Under the pieces are notes generated by a model, which was not told the origin of the DNA, did no database searches, and worked only from the letters and a program-made list of their open reading frames with translations. Below are positions 45,302 to 55,987 of a stretch of 64,000 nt of DNA, piece after piece. The DNA lies in NCBI RefSeq assembly GCF_030272615.1, contig NC_081414.1, positions 914,821,648 to 914,885,647 on the forward strand, written 5' to 3'. Origin of the DNA: Cryptomeria japonica (lineage: Eukaryota; Streptophyta; Pinopsida; Cupressales; Cupressaceae). Numbering within the stretch: position 1 is the first letter of the stretch; the number at the start of each line of letters is the position of its first letter. Made by a program: the position numbers and the translations under genes.

Positions 45302-46417
45302 TGTAGCGTCCTAAAATTGTGACACTTGCAATTTCGACTGCATTTCGGTCTTCACGATGGCGACGCAACACGCAACCTAAATGGAGACCCCGAAACTTGC
45401 TCACGACACTAAAAACTGCATTTTTCAAGCATCCTGGCCTGAACCTCCTTGCACCCTGCTGTCCTGGGAGGTGGGACCAGAGAGCCCAGCGCCCTGGTCG
45501 GCCTAAGGTCGGGAAAATCAGTCTATCAGCCCTAAATGACAAGTATATAAACTACATTTTCCTCTTTCATTGGATATGATGGAAAAAGCATGGAAACTAT
45601 ACTCAAGCATTCAAGCATTCAAGCATTTGATCATTTCAAGTCTCCATTCAAGGCTAAGTGTTGCATTCAAGACAAGGATTCAACCATTGAAGAGGAGATC
45701 ACATACTACATGCTACATACAATATACTACTACAACATACAACATACAACATTTAAACCTTCGCACATAAGGATACAAACATCCTTAGAACAAGGTATTA
45801 GTACTTGTTTTACAGTCATTTACATTTACAGCACTTGCTCATTTCTTGGTTAATTACAAAACCGGGGTTTGACCTAAAGGCAAACCCCTAATCCCTAACC
45901 CCCCAATCGTCTTCACTTTTCTGTGTGTAGGTTGCAGGTACGCGGCTGAAATTGAAGATCTGGAATCCTTGTGCAGAGACGAATAGATCCCCCTTCGTTT
46001 CACGGATTTTTCAGAGGACCGTGGCGCCGGGCGCCATCGTCCTGACAACTTTCACTCAAATTTGCAGGACAGCGCCGTATCAACATTTCACTGCTAATTC
46101 CAGGTCCGCAGCTTCATATTGTATCCCTATCTCAGTTTATAAGTGAATCTTTCTCACTTTCTATGCATTTCTAGCTTAATTATTCTATGCACATTCTTTA
46201 CAAAAGAGGGTAGCCTTGTTGTCATAACCCTTGAAACACATTTAGTATCCAATCTTGCATTGCGTGGGATTGGATCTTGTGGGTTTCAAACCCTCTTTTG
46301 AATGTAAAGTCTCTCCCCTAAGTCAAAACCATCAACCCTAGTGAACCTCCCTTCTCTCTCCTTGGAGTTGGAAGAGGGGAGAGCAACTAGGGTTCGATCG
46401 CGATTTTTCGCTTTACA
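45302..46417 (+). repeat. Tat-D 5' LTR
   Basis: It starts TGTAGCGTCCTAAAATTG and ends CGCTTTACA. A TATATAAA box at 45544-45551 is kept in the mate. It is 81 bases shorter than the 3' LTR because of one deletion at 45493-45499 between direct repeats CCTGGTC. Confidence 0.94.
45544..45551 (+). promoter_or_regulatory. Tat-D LTR TATA box
   Basis: TATATAAACTAC, about 240 bases into the LTR, is identical in the 3' LTR (52070-52077). A predicted core promoter. Confidence 0.55.
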
Positions 46418-46440
46418 TTTTGGTGAACCCGACGTGAACA
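46418..46440 (+). other. Tat-D primer-binding-site-like sequence
   Basis: TTTTGGTGAACCCGACGTGA directly follows the LTR. The first 13 bases are the same in Tat-C. The tRNA is not assigned. Confidence 0.6.
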
Positions 46441-47599
46441 TCCTTTCTAATTATTCATGATTAGATCTGAAATTAGATTCCTTGATTACATTCCCATGTT
46501 TGATCTTTTACAAAATTTTAGAGGTTAATTGCATAAAAACCCTAAATTTTCTTTTTAGTAATTAAGCTTGTGAAATGTCTAAATGTTAATGCTTGTTTCA
46601 GATCTACCCTTCTATTACAAATTATCATTTCATATTTGTGCTTTAATTTTGAAAATTAAGTGGTTAAGTGTTAAAACCCTAATTTTTGAAACCCTCTTGA
46701 TTCAACCTTTGACTGACAATTTCACTGATCAAAACATCTCCAAATCAGCTGTAACTTTGGATTCCGCAATAAAATCACAATATCTTTCATCCCTGAAAAT
46801 TTGGAAAAAAGTTGCGAGGACCGTGTGCACTCTGAGCGCCATTGTCCCCGACATTTTTTTTGAAATTTCGGGAGCTAGATCTTACTGTATTTTCCTGCTA
46901 AAATCCAGAATTTTGGCTGATTTTATCAATTTTAACACCTTCAAAATTACAGTCAAAGTTGGTCTTGCGATTGCTTGGATTAAGGCTTTTAAACATTCAA
47001 AAATCATTGAAACTGAAATTTTGTGTCAAAATTGTGTTCTTACTATCCTAAATCTGAAAAGTGTGTTTTGCATTCATTCGAAATTTCAATGCTTTATTCA
47101 AATTCTTACAATTTGTGACTTTTGAAATTAAGTCCTTAATTACAACAACTTTAATTTCCGCTTTCAAAATTGAATTTTGCGTGAAATTGAGTCAATTTTT
47201 GAATTTCAAAATTTGCATTGCTCTTGACATTCCCTCTAAAATCATAAAATTCAAAATTTCAGTTTCCCTCTCTTTTTCAAAATTCAAATTTTGCATTTTT
47301 CGACAATCTTGGTAGGGTTCAATTTTGAGATTGCAACTTTAATTTGGCCTACCTACAGATCGTACAATCACTCAATTTTTTCAGATTAGCTTTAAAATCA
47401 TCATACCTTTCATCCCTGCAAATTTCGAAAAAAGTTACAAGGACCGTGTTGCACTCCGAGCGCCACGGTCCCGGACATTTTTTTCAAAATTTCGGGAGAC
47501 TGTTGTGATTGCATTTAACAGCTTAAATCCAGAAGATTGGCTGATTTTACTGAAATTTGCTACCTTTAAAATTCAAAATCTTCTCTCTCTCTTTAGTGC
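46441..47599 (+). other. Tat-D leader region
   Basis: 1.2 kb of AT-rich non-coding sequence between PBS and gag. It has two copies of GGTTAA...AAACCCTAA (near 46530 and 46665) like those in Tat-C, and a second repeat: GGACCGTGTGCACTCTGAGC at 46819 and a close copy at 47442, each followed by CGCCA.GTCCC.GACATTTTTTT. The second pair lies about 620 bases apart. No gene is seen; short frames are AT-driven. Confidence 0.55.
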
Positions 47600-50500
47600 A
47601 TGAGTTTTACAACAATAAGCCCTACCTACACTATTCCCGTTAGACGAAGCCTTAGAATTAAGTCTTTCCAAGGTTTAATTACTGAGGAGATGGAACCTAA
47701 TTTGAATGGTCTTTTTAACGAGGACATGGGTAATTCCTCTAATCCTCTTAATGATGAAGAAGCCCTCCATGAGGTTTTTGTAGAACAACTTTCAAAATTG
47801 GATAACCAATTTGACAATTTTCGACAATGGATGTCTCATGAATACCCCGATAGTCAAGCTCTTCCTTTAATTGAGGGTCTAAAACGTATGCTTCAAAGTG
47901 ATAAGAATGGAATTGATATTTTGTGTGGTATTTCACACATTGTGGATTCGAATGTGATGCCTATGAAGAGTTGTGCTGAAAATTTGGGTTATACACAACC
48001 TCCTACTCAAGTCAATCATTCTATTCCTTTGATGACTTCTATTGCTAGCATACCTACCTTTACATCAAACATAATGGCTACTTCTACACAAGACATTACT
48101 CCTATGATCACTAGTCAGGGGGGAAATCCCTCTTCTTCAATTAACCCTCTTCCTTCATTCAATCCAACTTCTTCATTCACTCCTTCAATGAGTGTTCCTA
48201 TTACATCTCCACAAATGAACATGATGCAAGGGGGCAATTCATTTAACCATTCCATTCCTCCTTGTAGTGTTCCTCCTATCCAATCATCTCCTATGACTAA
48301 CTATCATAGAGTCCCACCACCTTACTCTTTACCTTCTTTCAATAACATAACACCTCCATCTCAATCTAACACATCTAATATGAACTCTTCGACTGAAGCG
48401 ACCATTAACAATCTTGCACAAACTGTCTCTTCTTTACAGCAACAAATTGCCTCTATGAATCAATCTAAGTTTAGTGTGCCCACATTTGATGTTGCGAGCC
48501 CACTTTCTCTTGACATTGTCCGAGCTATTCCCCCTAAACATGTTGAAATTCCACATCTGGAACTTTATAACGGTAAAGGTGATCCTCTAACACATGTTAA
48601 GACTTCTCAAACAATTTGTACTGATTTTGCTTATGACCCAAGGTTGCTTGCAAAACTATTCACTAGAACATTAAGAGACAAAGCCCTACAATGGTATTGC
48701 TCGTTGCCTTCCTATTCTATTACTTCTTTCGAACAACTTGCAAATGCTTTCATTCAACAATTTCAAAACAATATAAGTCCTAAAGTTACTTTGATTGATT
48801 TAATGCATTGTAAACAAGGTGTTAAAGAAAAAGTGACTGATTTCATTGGTAGATATAAGCATTTGTATGCTCAAATTTCTTTTCCAGTGCCTGACAATGA
48901 TATTCAGAGAATCTTTATTTCTAATTTACAAAAAGATATTCGAGACAAACTTTTGTTTTCTGAGTTTACTTCTTTCCAACAGTTGTGTTCAACTCTTCAC
49001 AATTATCAACTGACTGTGAGTCAAATGGAACAATCACATCCTATGGCTCCGAGTGATAAGGGTGATAGCAGTCAACAACCATTTGGGAAGTTTAAACCGA
49101 ACAAAGATTCCATCAAATTCAATGAAAACATCATCAACAACAATGTGAATGCAGCATCAGGTGTGCCTCCTATTTCTAAATTTTTCAAGAAAGAAAGAAA
49201 GTATACTCCTTTGAATGAATCATTGCATAGTATTATGAATAAGGTATTGGAACAAAATGTGCTTACTCTTCCTCCTATAAGGCAAATTGATCCTGCAAAG
49301 ATTACTTCACCTTATTTTGATAACAAAGCTTTTTGTCAATTTCATCGTCAGCTTGGGCATGATACTAAAAAAAGTTTTTCTTTAAAGGGTAAAATTCAAG
49401 ATTTGATTGATAATAATACTATTTCTATTTCTGGAGTGAATGATAAAGGCAATACATCTGTAGCTCCTCCTAATCAAAATCTTCAGATTTTCACTGATCC
49501 ATTACCTTCTCATACCTCTAATGCGATTGAGACTAATGATTCCTCTCTTTCATCTGATGGTCTTGTGTCTATGACTCCGAATGTGATTAACTTTGTAGGG
49601 CAGCAAGAAAACCCTAAAGAACCTTCCATCACATTTGATTCCAGTGAAACCATTAGGGCACCTGATGGTCCTTTATACATAGTTGCAAAAGTCAAGAATA
49701 CACCTTGCCGTGGAGTGCTTATTGATCCTTTGTGCATGGTTAATGTTATTATTGAAGAATTTCTTTTTACTTTGCAATTGAATCAAGTGATATATGACAA
49801 AACAGATGTGATTGTGAAACTATTTGATGCATTTTCTTCTCCTGCAATTGGTTCTATTACATTGCCTATTAAGGTCCATAACAAATCCCTTGATGTGGAC
49901 TTTGCTATTATTCCATCTTCCGAACAATTTCGTGTGAAGCTTGGCTATCCTTGGCTATCTTCCATGAAAGCTATTGCTTCTCCTATTCATAAGTGTTTGA
50001 AATTTCGCCATAATGGTGAAGTTGTTACTGTCAATCATAGTCTCTTTAAACCAGCTAAAAGAGCTTCTAGCGTTCCTATTGATTACTTTTGGCCTAAAAA
50101 ATTCCAATCTCTTCCTCCACGAAGTGATCATCTTTTCAAATCTTATCAAAAGTGGAAAACAGATATGATCCTATCTCTAAGTGAACCTAGAACACCCAAA
50201 CTTGACATTCCTATCGTTCTTAAGAAGGAGGTTCTTCCTTTGAAAGATAAAACTAATGTCTTTCCTCAAGAAGATTCCCAACCCATCCCTATGAATGTGA
50301 ATATGCCTATATCTAATAAACTTTCTAAAGGTAGACCTATACCTCCTCGCCATGATGGACTTGGTCTCCTTCCTAAACCAAATATTCCTCCCTTATATGG
50401 AGCAGTTCCTCCTCCTTCCTCTTATGGAGAGAAGAGACCTTCCTCTTCTCCTATTATTCAACCTAAGAGACCACAACCTAAACACCCAAGTGATAAGGAT

Positions 50501-51031
50501 GAGAACATTCCTCCTCCTCAATCTTCTTCACTTCCTACTAAGACTAGACGAAATCGTTCTGCACGTGAACACCGACGAAAGCGTCAAGCAGCTGCTTTTC
50601 AAACTTCGCAATCTCCAAAAACACCTTCAACAAGCATTATTCCATTTTCTCCTCAGCCGGAAATTGAGCCTAAATCTCCTAAACATAAGATGCATGATGG
50701 TCTTGATCCTGTGCGAGTTAAAGATCCTATTTTTATAAATCTTGATGATGATATAGATGAAAATGTTATTCATGATGAAAATGCTACTCCTGTACATTCT
50801 GATAGTGAATATGAATATGTTGATGTTGATAACCATTTATCTAACGAATTTTCTAAAGCACTTATCCTAGCTCCTAGACAAGAACAATGTGGCTTGGAAC
50901 ATGAACATAGCCCTTGTTTGGATCTTGTGATAGCTCCATTTGCTATGTTGGATGTTGCTCCTCTAGCGTGTTCCCTGCCTTCCCGAAACATTGATCAACA
51001 AGATCGGGGGGTAGATGACGTGCTAGACTAG
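47600..51031 (+). CDS. Tat-D gag-protease polyprotein, 1143 codons
   Basis: This long frame starts at ATG 47600. Residues 1-300 are low-complexity, rich in Ser, Pro and Asn. The gag domain follows from about 300 to 480 (RAIPPKHVEIPHLELYNGKG, KALQWYCSLPSYSITSFEQL, FIGRYKHLYAQISFP). Near 577 a Tat-type Cys-His motif reads CQFHRQLGHDTKKSFSLKGK with the last Cys replaced by Ser. Near 690-800 lies a retropepsin-like fold: GPLYIVAKVKNTPCRGVLID then PLCMVNVI, and later KLGYPWLSSMKAIASP. The active site reads DPL in place of the usual D(S/T/P)G-type motif, so cleavage activity is doubtful. A Pro-rich tail with a basic cluster KTRRNRSAREHRRKRQ (possible nuclear or RNA-binding signal) ends the protein. 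It has no RT domain. It is the only sizeable ORF in the window without a visible lesion. Confidence 0.85.
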   Translation: MSFTTISPTYTIPVRRSLRIKSFQGLITEEMEPNLNGLFNEDMGNSSNPLNDEEALHEVFVEQLSKLDNQFDNFRQWMSHEYPDSQALPLIEGLKRMLQSDKNGIDILCGISHIVDSNVMPMKSCAENLGYTQPPTQVNHSIPLMTSIASIPTFTSNIMATSTQDITPMITSQGGNPSSSINPLPSFNPTSSFTPSMSVPITSPQMNMMQGGNSFNHSIPPCSVPPIQSSPMTNYHRVPPPYSLPSFNNITPPSQSNTSNMNSSTEATINNLAQTVSSLQQQIASMNQSKFSVPTFDVASPLSLDIVRAIPPKHVEIPHLELYNGKGDPLTHVKTSQTICTDFAYDPRLLAKLFTRTLRDKALQWYCSLPSYSITSFEQLANAFIQQFQNNISPKVTLIDLMHCKQGVKEKVTDFIGRYKHLYAQISFPVPDNDIQRIFISNLQKDIRDKLLFSEFTSFQQLCSTLHNYQLTVSQMEQSHPMAPSDKGDSSQQPFGKFKPNKDSIKFNENIINNNVNAASGVPPISKFFKKERKYTPLNESLHSIMNKVLEQNVLTLPPIRQIDPAKITSPYFDNKAFCQFHRQLGHDTKKSFSLKGKIQDLIDNNTISISGVNDKGNTSVAPPNQNLQIFTDPLPSHTSNAIETNDSSLSSDGLVSMTPNVINFVGQQENPKEPSITFDSSETIRAPDGPLYIVAKVKNTPCRGVLIDPLCMVNVIIEEFLFTLQLNQVIYDKTDVIVKLFDAFSSPAIGSITLPIKVHNKSLDVDFAIIPSSEQFRVKLGYPWLSSMKAIASPIHKCLKFRHNGEVVTVNHSLFKPAKRASSVPIDYFWPKKFQSLPPRSDHLFKSYQKWKTDMILSLSEPRTPKLDIPIVLKKEVLPLKDKTNVFPQEDSQPIPMNVNMPISNKLSKGRPIPPRHDGLGLLPKPNIPPLYGAVPPPSSYGEKRPSSSPIIQPKRPQPKHPSDKDENIPPPQSSSLPTKTRRNRSAREHRRKRQAAAFQTSQSPKTPSTSIIPFSPQPEIEPKSPKHKMHDGLDPVRVKDPIFINLDDDIDENVIHDENATPVHSDSEYEYVDVDNHLSNEFSKALILAPRQEQCGLEHEHSPCLDLVIAPFAMLDVAPLACSLPSRNIDQQDRGVDDVLD

Positions 51032-51730
51032 ATACATTAGCATAGCAAATTCTCTCCTCCTCTCTTGTGTTACTTCTTCTATATGTTATTCTCATTCTTC
51101 TATTTGTTGTCCTTAGTGTTGTCTACTTGAGGACGATGCAAAGCATTGAGATCTCTCGATCTCTCTCATGTTGACTCAAAAGACACATGTGTTCCCTTCT
51201 TCTAGGTGACCTTCCTTGATTGGGGAATGAAGAACAATTATGCATACATACATATGATACACATGAATTATCATACAGCATACGGACCCCGAGGAAAGCG
51301 AAGTCACCTCATGCTTTGTGTTTTGTGTCTATTATCCTTGGGCTTATCTCACACTTGGGGGCTAAATCCTTGTGATAACGTGCTCCTTTCCCTTTTTCAT
51401 TTTCTTATATGTATCACTACCTTAAAGCAATCACCCCCGGTGAGGCATGTGCGATCACTTTAACGTAGGGGGGCATACATCCCGTTCATATCTTTTCAAG
51501 ATACTTGAAAATTTTTGATATCTTTCTTGCATGACTCATAGTGAGGGAACCTTACTACTGATAGTCATGGTTCTCCCTCTTGATCTTCCCTTTTACTTTG
51601 CCAATCGAAGTCGTAAGATCCTTAGTCCACTGGGGGCTTGGTGTATCTTTCCTCCTTGACGTGGTGAAAGTCTTTCAATGTTGTTTCCTTGTACTTTACC
51701 GGAAGTATGAGCATACGCCTATACTCCCGC
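51032..51730 (+). other. Tat-D 3' non-coding region
   Basis: The stretch between the ORF stop and the PPT has no RT, RNase H or integrase motif and no long frame. A pyrimidine-rich start and several GAGG.C tracts are the only visible features. Confidence 0.6.
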
Positions 51731-51746
51731 TAAAGTGGGGGCTAAA
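51731..51746 (+). other. Tat-D polypurine tract
   Basis: TAAAGTGGGGGCTAAA directly precedes the LTR start TGTAGCG, as in Tat-C. Confidence 0.88.
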
Positions 51747-52943
51747 TGTAGCGTCCTAAAATTGCGACACTTGCAATTTTGACTGCATTTCAGTCTTCAC
51801 GATGGCGATGCAACATGCAACCTGAATGGAGATGCCGAAACTTGCTCACGACACTAAAAACTGCATTTTTCAAGCACCCTAGCCTAAACCTCCTTGCACC
51901 CGGCTGTCCCGGGAGGTGGGACCAGAGCGCCCAGCGCCCTGGTCCTTGGGTCCTATTTTGGGCCCGGTCTCCTAAGGGGTCTTGGGTCTTTTTGTTTGCA
52001 ATTTGGAAATTATCATTTCCTGGTCGGCCTAAGGTCGGGAAAATCAGTCTATCAGCCCTAAATGACAAGTATATAAACTACATTTTCCTCTTTCATTGGA
52101 TATGATGGAAAAAGTGTGGAAACTATACTCAAGCATTCAAGCATTCAAGCATTTGATCATTTCAAGTCTCCATTCAAGGCTAAGTGTTGCATTCAAGACA
52201 AGGATTCAACCATTGAAGAGGAGATCACATACTACATGCTACATACAATATACTACTACAACATACAACATACAACATCTAAACCTTCGCACATAAGGAT
52301 ACAAACATCCTTAGAACAAGGTATTAGTACTTGTTTTACAATCATTTACATTTACAGCACTTGCTCATTTCTTGGTTAATTCCAAAACCAGGGTTTGACC
52401 TAAAGGCAAACCCCTAATCCCTAACCTCCCAATCGTCTTCGCTTTTCTGTGTGTAGGTTGCAGGTACATGGCTGAAATTGAAGATCTGGAATCCTTGTGC
52501 AGAGACGAATAGATCCCCCTTCGTTTCGTGGATTTTTTGGAGGACCGTGGCGCCGAGTGCCATCGTCCCGACAACTTTCGCTCAAATTTGCAGGACAGCG
52601 CCGTATCGACATTTCACTGCTAATTCCAGGTCCGCAGCTTCATACTATATCCCTATCTTAGTTTATAAGCGAATCTTTCTCACTTTCTATGCATTTCTAG
52701 CTTAATTCTTCTATGCACATTCTTTACAAAAGAGGGTAGCCTTGTTGTCATAACCCTTGAAACACATTTAGTATCCAATCTTGCATTGCGTGGGATTGGA
52801 TCTTGTGGGTTTCAACCCCTCTTTTGAATGTAAAGTCTCTCCCCTAAGTGAAAACCATCAACCCTAGTGAACCTCCCTTCTCTCTCCTTGGAGTTGGAAG
52901 AGGGGAGAGAAACTAGGGTTCGATCGCGATTTTCCGCTTTACA
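51747..52943 (+). repeat. Tat-D 3' LTR
   Basis: Mate of 45302-46417, longer by the 81 bases between the CCTGGTC repeats at 51938-51944 and 52019-52025. It ends CGCTTTACA, followed by the CCAAC target duplication. Remaining differences are scattered single bases. Confidence 0.94.
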
Positions 52944-52948
52944 CCAAC

Positions 52949-55523
52949 CAATATTCTGATCTCTCTTCATTCCCTTGTAGTGCGACAACTACAAAAACAT
53001 GTCTTGGTTGTACAAGTTCTGATAAACGATCATACTCAAGTGAACTTTCCATGTCATCATTTGACAAGAATATTATTTGAGATAAAGGAGTTAGATAGTG
53101 GGGAACCCACCTATTAACCCACTCACTTGACTCACACTAATCCCAATCATACTAAACACAACTTTGACAAAAAACAAGCCAACACTCATGTCCAAATTAT
53201 CCATGTACTTGAATATGAGCTGAGAAATGAATGCATCTTTGAAGAATCTTTAATTGTTTAACAATCCAATCTATATCTCACTGTTCCCTCCTCAACCAAC
53301 CAAAAGAATCTGCTCATTGTTGAATCAAGAGTACCTCCATGTGACAATGCTGAACTACACCAATCAACAATAGAACGTGCATTACAGAAATTTGCACCTG
53401 AAATCCTCAATTGGTCCTTAACTAGAGCTCTCTTCAAACATGCACTTGCTCCATCATGCTCTCCCTTCCCATGCCCTACCTCAAAAAAACACCAAATATG
53501 AGGTATATGCATCTCTACATGCATTCTACTCAACCAATAAAACATATGGAAATTCTTGAATTGACCAGTACAGTTATCTGGCCATATTATACGTTGGACA
53601 ATTGCAATATCTTTCTCATGCAAGAACTCAAAAAAATTCTCGAAAGAATGTTGCACATACTCGGAGGAGTGTGATCTATCATCACTTATATAAAAATGAT
53701 GCTCCCTGATTATCTTCCTATCCTCTTCTATACTATTAGGAGCATGTCTATATGTAATGTGAACAAAAATAGCAATCTGGACTCAATTGTAGTACTGAGA
53801 CTGTACCTCGTTCTGTGGTTGCAATGTATAGTTCTCTGCAAAATTAACCACTGATACAATAATGCCAATCGGGAAAGAGTTCTTACACATCCTGAACTAT
53901 TGATCCAACCACTGAGACCTATGGGTGTTCCTTTCATACATGTAGAAAAGATTTTCCTTAAAATCCAAAATAAAATCAGCAATACTCACTTCTCTTGAGA
54001 CTAATTCGCATCTAGAACCTTCACCTCCACTCTTCAAAGTATATTTCACTGTCTCATATCTTTTTTTCTCAACATATTTCTTTCCAAACTTGTGTTCATT
54101 GCCCTCATGAAAACATGAAACAAACTTTGACAACCCACCACATTCTGAGCACTTCTCATTCAAATAATCATTTCTATAGAAATAGCAGCCATCATCTCTA
54201 GGGCATAAAAATAGATCTTGCAAGTCTCTTGATGATCTTGGAAATAACATTGCACCACACTCCTGCAACATCTCATTAGTATGCATCGTAGAACGAATAT
54301 GACATAAAAGTTCATGGTACATTAAAAACTCCACATGGTACTTGCAAAAACAAGTATTGCGAATCTTAAGAGGAACACAATAAAATGGTTTCAAAGATTC
54401 AAAGGCCCTTTGTGATATTTGCAAAGTTGGATGTAATTCACAAAAAAAATTGTACAACATTGTTTGGCTTGATTCCAAGAAATGTTTTGGATGCAGTGTG
54501 CGGTCTCGGTTGTCAATTCTTAATCTCAAAACATCCTTTACATTGGGTGACACTCTATAATTAGAGTGCCAAAATTGTTGAATCTCCTCCTTCACATTGT
54601 CAGTCAACTTTCTATCAACACGTGGAAGCCTCCCACCAAATTCCCATGTATATTGTTGAAGTGGATTGTCAAGTCTTTGTCTTTGTGCAAGTGCTCTATC
54701 CAAAGTTTTACGGTTTATGTTAAAATCAACACAAGTTTGTCTCATTTGATGAGCCTTCCTCAATTGATGGCTTACTAAGGAGGTTGTAATCACTTTTTGA
54801 GTGGCTCTCTTATCTATTTCTTTGGTATTCTTTCCAATAGAATTGAGAGTGTCAAATAGATTTTTTGCAATAATAGAATTTATCTCCATCTTCTTGTTCA
54901 TACGAATCTTCAATTTGTTTAGCAATGGTCTCATCTTTATCATCTTTAGCAATTGAACAAAGAGTTGGCATTGCTCGGTCAATGTCTTATTGCTAAAATT
55001 TTGGTTGAAAAGTTGTGTAGCCCACAACCGAATGGTTCTTGTTGACCTCTTGCCTTCAAGATTCACAATAATGTTCTCATCGATTTGAAATAACCATTTT
55101 GGGGTTCTTGAAGGTCTTGCATTTGAAATTTTTCTTTCATCCATGAGAGGGTATTCATTTCTAAAGTAATTAGGTGTTACATATGGTTCACTTGGTTGAG
55201 AAATTCCACCTTCAATGTTAAAGTTTTCCACATTTTCAACTCCTATGTCAAAATTTTCCACATGTTGAGCATTTTCATTATCACTTTCAACATTTTCAAA
55301 ATTTTCAATATTTTCACTTTCAAAATTTACATTTTTCATTTTCAATAACTTGTGGCACATTTTCTAATTCAATTTCCTCTTCACTTGAAGTAACATTAGC
55401 AATATTTAGCATACCTTGTCTTCTCCTCCTATGACATTCTCTATCTCTTTCTCTATACACTTCAGTTTGGTCATTTGAAAGTTTTCTTTTCCGTTTAGAC
55501 TTTCGACGACTACTACTCCCCAT
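52949..55523 (-). pseudogene. Element X transposase, main part with DDE-like core
   Basis: A likely start is ATG 55523 (MGSSSRRKSKRKRKLSND, basic). A frameshift near 55330-55360 leads into the long frame to 53897. That frame has an Asn-Glu-rich tract, FWHSNYRVSPNVKDVLRLRI, LHPTLQISQRAFESLKPFYC, a Cys-His cluster (NTCFCKYHVEF) and CPRDDGCYFYRND with CSECGG. After a TAG (53897) the core reads VVNFAENYTLQPQNEVQS, then IIWPDNCTGQFKNFHMFY and WCFFEVGHGKGEHDGASACL, down to 53258, and further frames to 52949. I infer a triad: Asn at 53843-53845 (normally Asp), Asp at 53576-53578, Glu at 53480-53482. From memory, similar DFAENY ... HGKG.CDG proteins are common and mostly unnamed in invertebrate genomes. 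Stops and the lost Asp make it inactive. Confidence 0.68.
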
Positions 55524-55845
55524 GTCCCTCCACACATATGCTCCTACATTATTGACAATGTAATTTTTCACTTTAAGAATCTCCCAAAACCACAAATTTG
55601 TCTCTACCTATCTAAAAACCCATGATCCTTGATAGAAAATAGAATATGCAGGCTGTGGGCCATTGGAATCCACAAAATAGCCCACAAGGATTTTTTATTT
55701 TTTTTTTGTACTAAAATCGGATATCCGATTTTAATGTATAAATTTGTGGTCCCCAAAAAATTTCCCATTCCTTCCTTTTATTTACTAAACTGCCACATTA
55801 ATGGCGATGGCAGAAATCCGATATCGTATTTTATTAGTCATATTT
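55524..55845. repeat. Element X region upstream of the transposase, with GATATC palindromes
   Basis: AT-rich sequence that may hold the transposase promoter. AAAATCGGATATCCGATTTT (55714-55733) is a perfect 20-base palindrome, and GAAATCCGATATCGTATTTT (about 55813-55832) is a near copy. Both resemble motifs at the left end. Confidence 0.6.
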
Positions 55846-55884
55846 TATAGAGAGGGAGAGAAGGAGAGGGAGAGAGGGAGAAAG

Positions 55885-55938
<54 letters not shown>

Positions 55939-55987
55939 TTATGGGAGAGGGGGAGAGATAGAGAGAGAGGAGGTGCTAGAGAGAGAG
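55846..55987 (+). repeat. (GA)n-rich purine block
   Basis: GAGAGGGAGAGAAGGAGAGG followed by about 40 bases of pure GA and then mixed purines. It is complementary in type to the CT-rich block at 57569-58370. Confidence 0.95.

Larger units (their letters stand above)
45302..52943 (+). mobile_element. Tat-D, gag-protease-only LTR element (TR-GAG type) inside Element X
   Basis: LTRs 45302-46417 and 51747-52943, a PBS-like site, a 1143-codon open frame, a PPT and an exact CCAAC duplication define a complete 7.6-kb element. Only gag and a protease-like domain are encoded. Just 0.7 kb of non-coding sequence separates the ORF from the 3' LTR, so RT, RNase H and integrase are absent and the element must have moved using proteins supplied by another. 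The gag and Cys-His motifs are of the Tat lineage of Ty3/gypsy. The open frame and closely similar LTRs suggest it is the youngest insertion here. Confidence 0.9.

Noticed and set aside
47600-51031. The 1143-codon ORF as a host gene
   Set aside because: It is framed by LTRs, a PBS-like site, a PPT and an exact CCAAC duplication, and carries Tat-type gag and Cys-His motifs.
53258-55360. hAT, MULE or CACTA transposase
   Set aside because: I could not find the hAT dimerisation motif, the MULE SWIM zinc finger or CACTA TNPD motifs; the GQFKN and GHGKG motifs fit none of them that I know.
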